From Corbicula japonica (lineage: Eukaryota > Mollusca > Bivalvia > Venerida > Cyrenidae): a stretch of 64,000 nucleotides of DNA. Shown here piece by piece: positions 47,009 through 58,134 of this stretch. The stretch is taken from assembly GCA_038501625.1 (NCBI GenBank), contig JAZAYU010000005.1, forward strand, positions 2,666,001-2,730,000, given 5' to 3'. A model generated the notes under the pieces. That model had not been told where the DNA came from. It made no database searches and worked only from the letters and a program-made list of their open reading frames with translations. The number at the start of each line of letters is the position of its first letter. The stretch's first letter is position 1. The position numbers and the translations under genes are program-made.

Positions 47009-48825
47009 TAATACATATTTTTAATTAGTTCTTACCTCAGATCCCTATCAGGTCAATTTGACAGTGGTCAACGAAATAGACATATTGGTCTATTGGTCAA
47101 TAAGTCAACTGGTCATTGCGGTTGGTCAACAGAATAGATTCACCCGTAAAACAGCCACATATAACATAACGGAACGAAATTCATCAAAGAGAATTTACAT
47201 TTATCTATTGTTCTCATAGCCAACTAATTACTCACATGCAAGGACGAACTGACAGACGGACCGAGGGTTAACTTCAAGTTCACTTCGGTTAAACCGGTAG
47301 AGGACAAGGACCTATCGCTGAATTATTTAGGGTTTCAATGTCCTTGATGAAAGTAAGAATTTATATTACAGAATTCTCAGACTTATCATCACATGAAGTG
47401 TGAATGTTCATGCTGGATATATTGTGCATGAACCTTCGATATAAAGCAAACGTTTATAAACATACAGGTCAACCATTCACTTAAATTCTATCCAGTAAGG
47501 AAATTTATCCTATGACGTTTGAAAACTCTTGATGAAATGGTACTGCAATTACCGAGTGAAAGCTTTTTTTACTCCCCAGGTCTCTGTGTCCTTGTCCTGT
47601 GAATTCAAAATCTCATTTAGCGCAGTCATGTTATTCGAAGACTTTTTAAGTGAAAAAATTGGTCAAGTTAATGAATAGAAAGCAGTTTTATCTACAGCAC
47701 CCATTGGCCTAAATATTATATCAGTCAGTTACATACCACAAATCAACTACAGAAACTCTCTAATCCGGACCCCTTCCGAACCAGCTTTAATGTCCTAATT
47801 AGATAGGATTCTGGATTGGGGAGGTGTTTTTATTAGATAAAATGTAAAACGGGACTTGGAAAATCGTCCAGTTTAGAGAGGAATCCGGATTGCAGAGTGT
47901 CCGGATTATAGTTTTTACTGTACATAGTAGTTATGTAAACCGAATTGACTTAAAATCCAATCATGCATGCAGAAGTTATTGATGGACACAAACACAGACA
48001 GGGGCCACTAGTTGTGACCCACTCTCCCCATTTCATGGCAGTCATAAAAAGTGTAGAAACTAATGAAACAAATGACATAACAAAGGATTTCTTCCTTTTA
48101 ATACAGTTCCAATAGTAGTTTTGAAATAAAATTTATCACAAAAGCTATAATCATATAAAAATAAAAACAACCAAGTAAAGTCTGCAGTCTTCTGCAAAGA
48201 AGGATCTGAGTCAAATGAAGAAATTGTGGGAAACTTAATGATATTACTGACCAATCCAATCATGAACAACAACACAGTTTGAAGCACATCAATATCCTCC
48301 GCAAAAGGAATGTTCAAAATATTAGTTACTATACAATGAAACACATGAAAGAACTTATGTCATAACATAGAATTGCTTTTGCAAAATAATTATACACATA
48401 AACAAGTGATTTCAATAAACACCTGAACAATAATTTGAAAAAAAAAACAAAAAACAAATGAACATGAAGCAAGTAAGTAGAATGATTGTCCCTACAAAAG
48501 CTTAAAAGTAGTTTACCCTTAAATGAAGTTGTCATTTATACAAAGTTGCAAAGATAAAAAGTCAAATGCCTATTCAAACATCTAAAATTCAAAATATGAA
48601 CAAGAGGGCCGTGATATCACTAACCTAGCCACAATTATACAATCCATATTTTAAACAGTCATCTAAATTTCAAAGTTTGTAAATTGATGTCAGTTTATTT
48701 CTGCATCTGAAACAATGCAATCTCTCATAAGATGATATGAGATTATGTAGATAGAACTATCACAATGAACTCCATTGCTGTTGTCCTGTAACTGCAAAGG
48801 CTGCATCTTGCTATTCCATATTTAG
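47009..48825. other. Large FHOD intron, no recognisable gene except a miniature element
   Basis: Apart from the element at 47747-47932 and the beginning of a dispersed repeat at 48601, short minus-strand frames at 48060-48535 are AT-rich and lack coding signs. Part of this may be the 3' UTR of the RING gene. Confidence 0.45.
47747..47932. mobile_element. Miniature inverted-repeat element with TACAG termini
   Basis: The left end TACAGAAACTCTCTAATCCG and the complement of the right end TACAGTAAAAACTATAATCC (then GGAC) are imperfect inverted repeats about 25 bp long. TA at the extreme ends fits a pogo-like TA target. The interior is non-coding. Confidence 0.6.
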
Positions 48826-49011
48826 TTAAGAATTTACTGAGCAAGCCCGTAGCACATCTTTCCTGCACATTGGACAAGACTTTCTGTTTTCAGCAAAATA
48901 TGTGCCACATACAGTACAGAAAGGGTGACCACATGGAAAAAGCACACAGTCTTTAGGCCTGTCATAATAAATTCCACAGGTGGATTCATTCTCTGGAAGC
49001 CGAAAGGAAAC
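48826..49011 (-). CDS. RING-finger protein, last coding exon (one zinc ligand missing)
   Basis: This minus-strand exon begins after a TAATTTTAG acceptor and runs 62 codons in phase 0 to TAA. It encodes a C-terminal RING: CGIYYDRPKDC, then FPCGHPFCTVCGTY, then SCPMCRKD. This is the arrangement of the C-terminal RINGs of many bivalve E3 ubiquitin ligases. The second cysteine of the first CxxC pair is Tyr (CGIY), a TGT-to-TAT type change, so zinc site 1 lacks a ligand. All other C3HC4 ligands are present. The exon at 54684-54758 ends in the same phase and is the likely upstream neighbour, with the Naiad element lying in the intron. It may be a decaying gene. Confidence 0.6.
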   Translation of the reverse strand, partial: VSFRLPENESTCGIYYDRPKDCVLFPCGHPFCTVCGTYFAENRKSCPMCRKDVLRACSVNS

Positions 49012-50171
49012 CTAAAATTATATAACAGTTGGCAACATTGTTTTAACAATTAAATTTATTAAGAAAATAACGTTCATTTCTCCTTTAACACTTATTTACA
49101 CTCCATAAGCAAACTGTTGACACTTAGTCTGCTGACGAAACACTAACATAATATTGCTAAACTGTTGACAATAAAGCTTCAAACATACGACAAGAGCACA
49201 TACAATGGCTTCTTGTACAAGTACGCAAGCAACTATCTGTTGTTAAGCTTGATAATTTTGTTAGATCTGATGCAAACTAGAATAATCTCTGAAAAGGATT
49301 AATACTCCCACATTGGTGCTTAATACAGGAACATGAAAGATTAGAATGAATGGTCTGAAGTGACACTTAAAAAGGAAATATGTATATATATTTTAAATAT
49401 TATATTCTAACACGACACGGCGTTTTTTCCATTGACTCCGCAGTGATAAAATATGTGATAAATAACCGCGCGTGCACGTATCGACGTCAATGCTATTCCA
49501 TCATAACAAACTCGTAGTTGCGTTTCTGTCATAGAATTGTCGCGATTCAATTATATACATTGTTTTCAAGATAAAAATAATGCAAGATTTTGTAAGCATT
49601 TATAAAACAGATATTTAAATCCAGTATTTTTTAACTCCCATAAATATAGTTACAATAGGTAGTAAAATCAAACAGCCGACCTCATAACGCAATAATGGTG
49701 TAAAACTATAGTTTGGTGAAGTCACCTAAGTTACATCTGTTAACCAATTATAAAAAACAATATTTGACTCCTTTCAGGACTTATCTTCCGGAAACAATGT
49801 TTCTATTTTTAGTAACAGTGACCTTGACACTGACCCCACCAGCCCCAAAACTGAACTTGACCTGTAGCTTAAGACGTTACACCGGTGTACCAAACATTAT
49901 TTAAATCTGTCGTGCCTTTCATGTGTTATCATCTGGAAATGAAGAATCCGACCGACCCACCGAAAAGCTCACTCATATATACCTCCTCAAACTTCGTTTG
50001 TAGGGGTAAAACTACAAATCATACTTTTTACAAAAAGGTGAAATATGCATATCAGGAATCGCCACATTCAGAAAAAACAGCCTCCCCACACAGTCAAGAA
50101 GAAGAGAGGGGGAGAGAGCATGGTTAATAAAATAATCAGTTTCAAAAAAGACACCACCAACAATAAACAAA

Positions 50172-50290
50172 AATGAGAACCCGAGGGGTTACCGCCTTGG
50201 AACGGTCAGTGGCAAATCAAATTGCCACTGGGGGTTTAAACCAGGTTCTAGGGTGCACCAACCTCACACTTGCCCCAACAGGTTCTCATA
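50172..50290 (-). other. Structured 3' segment of the Naiad element (terminal and internal hairpins)
   Basis: ATGAGAACC at one end pairs with GGTTCTCAT at the other. Internally, CAGTGGCAA and TTGCCACTG form a perfect 9-bp stem. The segment lies in the 3' region of the Naiad copy. It may be a conserved element end or part of an RNA signal. I could not fit the canonical SECIS core (ATGA / AA / GA) to it by eye. Confidence 0.5.
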
Positions 50291-52020
50291 TCACAAAACA
50301 AGTACAAGTTGTCTTGGTGAAAAGACTCCAACCGACTTATCTGCTTAACAATGTTGCATGCAAAAGCACACAAACATATAAAACATAAGAAGCTAAGAGC
50401 ATTGCAAAGCCGAAAGGGGTACTCAATGATCTTACCAAGACCAGAGCTCCTGGAGTAAAATCAGCAAGAACACGATGACAGGGATAAAAGAAACAAATCG
50501 AGTTTCTAGGTTCTTTTAAGAAAAGATTTCCCCAATAACCTTCATAAACTCTTAAAACCCTGCCACCGTCGTGCAACCAAAGAGGTAAGCATAATGATCA
50601 ACTGTAGAAGGGTTAATCACCAGGCCTGCAGAGCGCTGTAAAATATCATGTTGGTAACCTTTCTTTTTAAATTTACAGATGGTTTTTACGAATAACCGGG
50701 AGAAATTAACACTGCCTTTAATCTTTTTAAGTTTATAAATTAAATCTCCATAAAAAACTGGTTGTGAAATACCTTGTTGCAAAAGTGATTTTAAACTGCA
50801 TTTGTATTTATGAATTAAATCTGGGTATCGGCGATAAAACTTGCAAAAGGTTTTCCTTAATTTGGGATACCGATAACCTTGTTTTAAGAGTTTTTCTGTA
50901 ATGCAAAGATTACGTTCATTGAAATCATTAACATTGTTGCAAGCTCTTGAAAAGCGAACAAGCTGTGAGATATAAACCCCATAAGATGTTGCACGGGGAA
51001 CATCGCCGTCTAAAAACGGAAAATTTACTATATTAAAATTAAAATCATCTCTTTTATCATAAATTTTAGTAGTGACATAACCATTTTCAATGGACAGATT
51101 TAATCGAGAAAGTTTGCTTGCTTTTCTGAAGTGTTCGCTTTGTTAAGTTGTAGTTCTTTGGGATAAATCTTATTAACTAGTAATGGAAAATGGTTATTGT
51201 CTATATTTAATAAATCATCAAGGTACCTCGAGGTGTTGTTAAAAGCTGTAATTATATCATCTTGATGTTCAGTAGAAAGAGATAACATAAAGTCTCTTTC
51301 ATAACAGTATAAAAACAGATCAGCAACAAGGGGTGCACAATTAGTACCCATTGGGATGCCTATTACTTGTTTATAAATAGAGGTACCGAATCTAACATAA
51401 ATATTATCCAGTAAGAATGTTAGCGACTCTATAAGGTCTTGACAAGTCCATAATGTATAATTATCATAAGAACCATCTGTAAAAAATGCCCTAAGTTCAT
51501 TACAAGCGATGAAGGTTTTATTTTCTCTAGCAAACGTTTTTTCAATGAGACTGGTTAGTTTGTCTCTTATTAAATTATGAGGGAGCGAAGTGTATAATGT
51601 TGAGAAATCATAAGTAGACAAACAGAACGCCCGAAAATTATTTGATTTAAGCTTTTTCAAAACGTCATTTGAATTTTTAATCGACCAAAATAAATTTTTG
51701 CCAGAAGTTTCAAAAACCTTATCACAATACCTAATTACGTGTTCTTTTATAGCTGTAAGACAAGATGTTAAGAGCACGGATAATTTAGTAGTAGTGCAAG
51801 AACTAGAGTTAGCAATAAATCTTGCTTTATACGGTGTTTTATGCATTTTAGGTAACCAATACATAGTAGGTACTTTGTCTTGTTTCGGCTCAAAACTGAT
51901 TCTAAATTTTGTAATTTGTAGAGTGTGTGCAGTAACAATATCACTCTCAGATGAAGAAGTCAATATATAAGCATTAGTGCTGTTCAGTTCTTCAGTTTGA
52001 ATATTAATATAGTGTATTCG

Positions 52021-52023
52021 TCA
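52021..52023 (-). other. In-frame UGA (putative selenocysteine) before the RT core
   Basis: TGA follows ADKASNNVIIV and precedes RIHYINIQTEEL. The frame stays open on both sides, and relatives commonly have Cys or a basic residue at this strand end. Confidence 0.5.
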
Positions 52024-52434
52024 CACTATAATTACATTATTAGAAGCCTTATCAGCAGGTGTTAAAACAAATCTGTTATGAAAGTCTTGAATTCCCTTTT
52101 TCAAATGACGAAAGTTAAAACGAGGTCGAGGTGGTAATAAAGCAATGTTTCTTTCATAAAATGATATACGGGTGTCAATTATTTTGAATATGTGCTTTTT
52201 CCAGTTAGAAAGTGCATTAGGCTCGGCATGTTCTCTTTTGCACCATTTATTGCAAAATAAGTTCAAAGACTCAGCAATTTCTGCACGGCATGCATTAAAG
52301 TCAATTTTGGATGATATTCTATATTTGGGACCTTTAGAAATTAAATTACGAATTCTAGAGTCTTTGATTAAATTAAGATCACCGGTAACAATATGACCGG
52401 CAGGCTAATAGCAATATTTAGAAGTTAAACACTC

Positions 52435-52437
52435 TCA
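52435..52437 (-). other. In-frame UGA (putative selenocysteine) in the CxC linker motif
   Basis: The frame reads Ser-UGA-Glu-Cys-Leu-Thr-Ser-Lys-Tyr-Cys-Tyr, so the first Cys of the clade-defining CxC motif is encoded as UGA. Confidence 0.65.
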
Positions 52438-53301
52438 AGATTTTGGTGTATTTTCAATGATCTGTAAATCCGATGTAATTTTATTGTAATTAAAAATTAT
52501 ATTTCTAGTTGGTTTGTTGTATTTATAACAAACCATAGGCGATTCAGTATTCTTAAAATAAATAGGAACAGCCGATTGAACTTTTTTATCTTTAAATATA
52601 CTAGGAAGGTCAATAAAATCTATTCCTTTATTTAAAAAAGAAATTTTAAGGAAATGTCTTTGATGGTCCGATTCCAAGTCAATATGCGGCCTGAGAACAT
52701 GCCGAGTATAACACTGAATAAGACTAGCAACCTCGTAAAATGGATGGGTTCTAATGACGATGTCGTCGGCTTCCTCATCCAGTTTCTGCAGACTTGATAT
52801 AGAAAGAGAAGCCAACCTAGATAGCATAGCGTGTCTGCCAGATTGTTTTAAAATAATATGTAGGTCATGAATAGAACAACGAATACGTGATTTTCTTTTT
52901 ATGTTTCCATTAGTTCTGCTTCCGTGCGACCTCGATTTTCTTTTACGTATTTCAAGTAATTCAAAGACGTCATAATCAGGATTTTTAGAAATGTTGCCTT
53001 CTTGATAAATATTATCATTTAAACCAAGTGGGTAAGGAGTTTGTAATTTTTTAATCCATTTCTGCTCCGAAACGAGCCTGGCCCTGATTTTAAATGCTCT
53101 TGAAGCAGTGCTGTCAAATGTAAGTTTTTCTACTGGTTGAACGGAAATATTTTGTAAACGGTGTCCTGAATGCTTAAAGTGTTGGTATAAAAATGTTTTA
53201 AATTTGCTGTTGTTTCGAATTTTAGAACAATGTTGTCCAAAACGTGTTTTTAAAGGGCGACCTGTTTGTCCCACATATTGAATACCACAGTTATTAGAAT
53301 T

Positions 53302-53304
53302 TCA
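53302..53304 (-). other. In-frame UGA (putative selenocysteine), first ligand of the CCHH zinc site
   Basis: TGA follows YVLT and precedes NSNNCGIQYVGQT. The family has Cys here as the first residue of the CCHH motif of the endonuclease. Confidence 0.65.
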
Positions 53305-53334
53305 AGTTAAAACGTAAACAATATTATCAGTTCG

Positions 53335-53337
53335 TCA
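53335..53337 (-). other. In-frame UGA (putative selenocysteine), start of GIY-YIG domain
   Basis: TGA follows NSDID and precedes RTDNIVYVLT. In Penelope-like endonucleases this position, just before the (N)VVYL strand, is usually Cys. Confidence 0.6.
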
Positions 53338-54074
53338 GTCTATATCACTATTAATGTTAACTGAGAAAGTTCTGCCGTTAACTGTGGATTTAATGATAGA
53401 ATTACAATTCAAATAATCACAGCATCTGCACCTCTTATAATTGCACTTGAAAATAGAAGGATAAGGTCTGCGTCTTCCGTCATTCAATTTATTTGTTGTA
53501 GAAATATCATACTTTCGAAGAATAGGCGATTTTAAAGGTGAAAGAGTAATTTTTAAATTGTTTTTAAATAAATTAGTACAATGAACCCTCTGCAGACCTG
53601 TCATATTGATAGAGCTTGCCGAAGATAAATTAATACGTGATAAACGAACCGAAGGCTGCAGACTTTTAAAAGATTTAATTTTATGCGGTGTTTGGACAGA
53701 AGACGCAGAAGATAGCCTTATTGGAGAAAGATTGATTTTCAATATTTTATTTTGTGCTGCCATAATGAAATATGTAGAAAGAATACCATTATATGATCAG
53801 CGACTTTAGGTTGCATTGAATTTCTCAAGTGACGTCACAACGTAATACGTGTATAGACAGTAAAGCGGTGTTTTGACTAAATGTAATATTGAAAAATTGT
53901 TTACTATTGCACCATTATTAAGGACTCTTACTGTTGGTGTATCTGCTTGTCTGAAGGATGTCAAGTTTTCTGGTGTCTGGAAGTTCTGAAATAGACATGT
54001 CCAAAAGTCCATATTTGAGTTTTAAGTTTCTCTGCTAGATTTTCTGATGGTTTTCCCGCATGACCTACTACAGA

Positions 54075-54299
54075 TCATATGTGAGAGAGGGATAGACATA
54101 TGGCACAATGTCTTAGATCTGTCACAGACAAATGTCTGCCTGTCCTTAGTGCCCAACTTATTGTGCTAACTTGGCCAGCTTTTTTATTTATAGGAAGACA
54201 AACTAGTTCATGTAAAAGTCCAGAAATTAAATTTGTATAACTAGCAGGGTCCTCAGGTTTGATGGCCAGAAGTAACATGTCAAGCCTGGTAGCCATCAA
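54075..54299 (-). other. Unassigned 74-codon open frame upstream of the Naiad element
   Basis: A coding-looking minus-strand frame (contains LDMLLLAIKPEDPASYTN and ends in LSLSHI) lies between the putative RING-gene exon and the Naiad element. I do not recognise it. It might be a further exon or a remnant of an older element. A weak acceptor (TAATTCAG) precedes it, but no donor fits well. Confidence 0.25.
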
Positions 54300-54683
54300 A
54301 ATATTAAGAAAGCTGAATTATTACAATTCAACATTAACATTATAAATTTAACATTAATGCTCAACACTTCCATACGGACAATACATGTAAGAAAATTAAT
54401 CCATTGGCTGCAATCTACAGATGTATGCATTCCTTTGACCAAACCAGTACATGTATGATCTTTATCTTTAAGCTACAAACATGAAATGCTGTTCTCATGG
54501 AGGCAAACGATAGTGACAAAACCTTTTCAGCATCAGTCAACAAATAACCCAGCAAAAGCTTGGACTAGCAAAAATATGCTAATTTAGATATACCAGTAAA
54601 TTATTTGATATAGGTCAATTACTCTAGAGACAGGTCAATTATCAAAACACAAAGATGTACAAAATGCATTTTTATATGCCTAC

Positions 54684-54758
54684 CTGTTGACTATCTGTAA
54701 TTTCAGGAAGTGTAAGAGGCTCTTGCATACTTATGTTTTGGAATCCAGGCTGGGTTAA
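54684..54758 (-). CDS. Probable upstream exon of the RING-finger gene
   Basis: A 75-nt open segment lies between a TTTTATTGTAG acceptor and a CAACAG|GTAGGC donor, with phase 0 at both ends. It encodes LTQPGFQNISMQEPLTLPEI followed by TDSQQ. It is on the same strand as, and in phase with, the RING exon at 48826-49011. No domain is recognisable. The assignment rests on splice-site quality, phase and order only. Further 5' exons were not identified. Confidence 0.45.
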
Positions 54759-55189
54759 CTACAATAAAATACATCCAGGATTGTATTTATTTAATTTCTG
54801 GCACATTCTAAAAAGTTCAAATTCCTTTTTAAGTGGTTTGGCATTTTACCAAACTTCCAAATTCATAGGATAAAATCCTCAGTTAGTAGTAACAGGGCTT
54901 GAACGTATTCTTTTCATGTTTATTTTATTTTAATGTAAAAATACGAAAGTTCACAAACTCAGTGGGACAGACTATAGAATTATTTATATATTTAGTCTCC
55001 CATGTGAATAAGAGCGAAATGAATAAATAAATTTTACCTTGGTTTACATTGTTATATTAATCCTTGTTTACTGTTAATCTATATTTCCATTAAACTTGCA
55101 TTATTTCTTGTTTAAAACTGTAAATCAGTTTCAGTAACTTACATGTAACTTTGTAAGACAATTGACACCAGTGTGTATACAACTTTACA

Positions 55190-55557
55190 AGGTCAGAGAC
55201 CACTAAATAATTTCCCATAGACTTACATTATAAGGTTTGGTTCTCCTGTGATTTAGTTTAAATGACTTTTTTCAAAACAACCACAGTTCTGCATAGTGGC
55301 ACGCTTGGGCAACTCCAGTGCCCAGAAAACAGGCTCTTCACCGAATCATTCTCTCAGCATTTTGAACCGGATGCAATCACCCCCAGATGTAAATAAATCT
55401 TTAACCCAAAATCAGAAAAGTATCAACTTCATTAAACCGCCACAAATCACCTTTCAAAAAGTGTTTTAAACAATCATTTTCATTATTGAGTATTCATTTA
55501 AAGTCATTTTGCAATTGTCCAATCCGCACTAGGCTTTTCTATTTACTGGTCTCTGAC
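55190..55557. mobile_element. Miniature inverted-repeat element, about 365 bp, 5-bp target duplication
   Basis: GGTCAGAGACCACTAAATA at the left end matches the complement of the right end, GGTCAGAGACCAGTAAATA. TACAA lies immediately outside both ends. There is no coding frame inside. Confidence 0.75.
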
Positions 55558-55837
55558 CTACAACCGCTGTGTTCTGATAATCTCTCCAGTTCAGGTCATT
55601 GACCCCAATGGATCACCTAAGGCTAAGATGAAGAAGACACTGCTGACAAATATTTGAAATTAAATTCACTCACTTTCTTCTCTGGGACCGCCACTTTCTC
55701 TGCCCGTGACGAAAAGTGGAGTTAAGAAAGGCGCGATCCGTTTTGTCAACATAACCAATATGTCAATATGTCGCGAGATTTTACCGCGCGAAGCGTACAA
55801 AATCAGACTACGTCGACATGTGATTTGTTGACATGCG

Positions 55838-56095
55838 GTTATGGTTAAGTCGCCCTTTCAATATTGTGTTGTTGTCGCCTTAAATTATGACACAATGGTG
55901 TTATACTAAAACGACAATTCAACATATTGGTTAGCGCCATTACTTGTTATATGTTAGCAAGTCATCTTAAGTCTTGGCGACATCCTGAATTATAAATCGA
56001 CATGTCGCCAAACTGCATGTTGACAAAGTAGACAAAAACACAACAACAGAGTGCCCCATACAAGCTTCCGTAGTTAACAGATGCCTAACATATGT
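55838..56095. repeat. Inverted repeat B, right copy
   Basis: Contains CGACATGTCGCCAAACTGCA and CCCCATACAAGCTTCCGTAG, the reverse complement of the left copy. Order and orientation relative to repeat A are nested (A-B ... B'-A'). Confidence 0.85.
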
Positions 56096-56593
56096 ACGCA
56101 TAGTTGTCAAACAGATCATTAACAATTTATGGTTCCAGTTAATGCTTTCTCATTATATCGACAGGTTATCATTTTAGCTTCAGTTAACCTTAATAATTCT
56201 TGCCCGAGAACCTGAAAAAGGCATATTTTATAAACAAATGTGCTCATTCTTTTAATAATACAATTTTATAAACAAATAACTGATCTTGGCTTCTGTTTCA
56301 AAGTCAAATTTGTTTTTAAATCTCTTGTTAGCTCTTCATGAAAGGAGGCGTGAAAAAAAACGATATAGTCCAACCGAGCAATATCAGTGGTAAGACCGTG
56401 TAAGATATGTATAGGCCCGCTGTAATGTTTTCATTTTTTTCTTCTATGAAGTGCGAACAGTAGAAGCAGGTTTTTTTTTAGGGATTGGGGATGCGGCCCT
56501 AGCCTATCAGGAGGGGAAAATTAACGCGTGAATTTCCATTTTTGGGGAAAATAGCGTACTTTTATTGTTTAATTATTGGGAATAGTATTGCTA

Positions 56594-56920
56594 TTACATT
56601 AACAAATACAATGATTTAAAATAAAAACAAAGCCATGTTTTTTTATCAGTATTCAGATAACACATCAAAACATTTTGAAATTTAAGAATTTCTGGATCAC
56701 TAATATCAAGAGCCTTAGATTGAGATATCTCTATCACGGAGGCATCATCACATTGGCTGGTCGGCTCTGTTAATGGAGCCTGAGGCTGAGCAGGGCTCTC
56801 TTGCGCATCTTGGGAAGCCAAAGGGCTGGGACTCGATTGTGATTGACTTGAACCCGCCTGTTCAGTAGATGCTTTGTTAAAAAATTGAAGAATTTGGTTT
56901 TTTTCCGGTAACTTCTCCAA
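56594..56920 (-). CDS. Possible hAT-type transposase N-terminal fragment
   Basis: The 108-codon frame begins MEKLPEKNQILQFFNKAS. It continues with a Ser/Gln/Pro-rich low-complexity stretch (about residues 20-65) and DDASVIEISQSKALDISDPE. A short LxxFF helix followed by a disordered acidic linker is typical of the N-termini of TTF-type/ZMYM-like hAT transposases. No BED finger, catalytic core or dimerisation domain follows in the window. The identification is by style only. Confidence 0.25.
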   Translation of the reverse strand: MEKLPEKNQILQFFNKASTEQAGSSQSQSSPSPLASQDAQESPAQPQAPLTEPTSQCDDASVIEISQSKALDISDPEILKFQNVLMCYLNTDKKTWLCFYFKSLYLLM

Positions 56921-58134
56921 TTATGCGACATTTTGGTCGTTATGATGCAGTCGTAAAGAAGTCGTTCATATGTCGTAAAACGCACGTGGACAAGTAAGTC
57001 GTTAAAATAAACATATATTCTTAATTTCTACAAAAATCTCCGAGATTCTCGATGATTTTAATCGATTAATTCGTCAATAATTTCGTATTTTGAACAAGTT
57101 TTTTTCTGAAACGAATCGGAAAAACCGTAACTACGACAAGCGTAGACTCTTGCACAGTCAGTAAGTACTTAGTAAGTAAGGTAGACACGCGCTGTGAAAC
57201 AGTCAACGAAAAGCTTATAACGATCGCAGTTGTCGTAAAAGTTTCCCGGAAAACAGATTGTTGACAATCGTCGCTTTTTCCGTATTTTCGGAGGGGAAAA
57301 TCACATTTTTGGGGGAATTTTTCGTCTCGGGAAGGGGAAAGAATTTACCTATTTTGCTTGGGGATGACGCCGTATATCGGCGTCTGTTATATAAGGAAAA
57401 AAAACCCTAATACAGCTGGACAAATACGCGTGAAATTCTTAGCAGTTCCAGACGTAATTGTATACTAACTTAACTCCGTCATGAAGTGGTGGATTTCAAA
57501 ATCTGAAACCACTTAATGGAATTTTCCTGTCAAAGACCAGATTGTTAAAGTCTTTATGATATTGGATAATATTTGTGCATAATGTATATTTTTGCCAACA
57601 CCGGCAGGGATTTCAGCAGGTTTATACTAGGTTTTATTTAATGTCACAATCGGGGGATTTAGGATTTCTAGCAATTATCGGTGTCTTATTTGCAAAGTGT
57701 ACCAATTCGTTCATATGGTTCAACAGTAGATCAGAGTAAAAAAAACCTATCAATTTATAGCTCAAAACGTGCTTGTCAGTTCTAAAATGTGATCATATAA
57801 GGTTTTATTTTTGATAAATAATACATTAGATAGGTTGATTCCTTTGATTGATTCCTTTAATAAGTTCATGCTTCATTGATGCTTTTCAGTTGATCAGTAT
57901 ATGATGCACTTATGATCGCAACTGTTCGTACAGTCTGACATTGAAGTACTCAGATTTTCTCCACTCTTTTTCCCCATTTTGTACTGATCAAGTGTGAAAA
58001 GATTACAGATTGCAACTTAACTAGCCGTTAGTTCAAGACTTCAAGATCACAGAAAGGCTATTAATCAACGATGTACTTATTATAAAAATAATTTCTGCAA
58101 AAAGCATGTTTAATTTGAATATATTTTACAAATA
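56921..58134. other. Non-coding stretch before the nucleotidyltransferase gene
   Basis: Nothing recognisable; no long open frame or repeat beyond scattered simple runs. Confidence 0.45.

Larger units (their letters stand above)
50552..53763 (-). pseudogene. Naiad ORF: GIY-YIG endonuclease plus reverse transcriptase with four in-frame UGA codons
   Basis: Four open segments (from 53763, 53274, 52266 and 51963 downward) share one frame and are separated mainly by UGA codons. The segment from 53763 has the Zn-binding cluster. From 53340 comes the GIY-YIG domain (NIVYVLT...GIQYVGQTGRPLKTRFGQH). The linker near 52435 has the CxC motif followed by GHIVTGDL. The RT shows WLPKMHKTPYKARFI, motif A (YDFSTLYTSLPH), motif B (GIPMGTNCAPLVADL) and motif C (YLDD). 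UGA codons occur at 53335, 53302, 52435 and 52021, each where relatives have Cys. Two lesions are not UGA: TAG at 52405-52407 and a one-base loss near 51100 that shifts frame. Past the shift, coding resumes (YDKRDDFNFNIVNFPFLDGD) to TAA at 50552. This copy is therefore inactive, but the UGA pattern suggests a selenoprotein-coding ancestor. Confidence 0.75.
50160..53830 (-). mobile_element. Naiad-type Penelope-like retroelement (N-terminal GIY-YIG, C-terminal RT)
   Basis: One degenerate minus-strand copy is present. In order from the 5' end it has a basic N-terminal region with a cysteine cluster (CNYKRCRCCDYLNC), a GIY-YIG endonuclease, a linker with the CxC motif, a reverse transcriptase, and a 3' region ending in a strong inverted repeat near 50172-50290. 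An endonuclease placed before the RT is the permuted order that defines the Naiad/Chlamys clade; canonical Penelope elements have it at the C-terminus. The boundaries are approximate because no pseudo-LTR or target duplication could be fixed by eye. It sits in an intron of the RING gene and inside the large FHOD intron. Confidence 0.8.

Noticed and set aside
50381..50551. A canonical SECIS element just after the Naiad stop
   Set aside because: Several ATGA strings occur on the minus strand, but none could be paired by eye into the required core with AA loop and GA partner. Left for a computational search.
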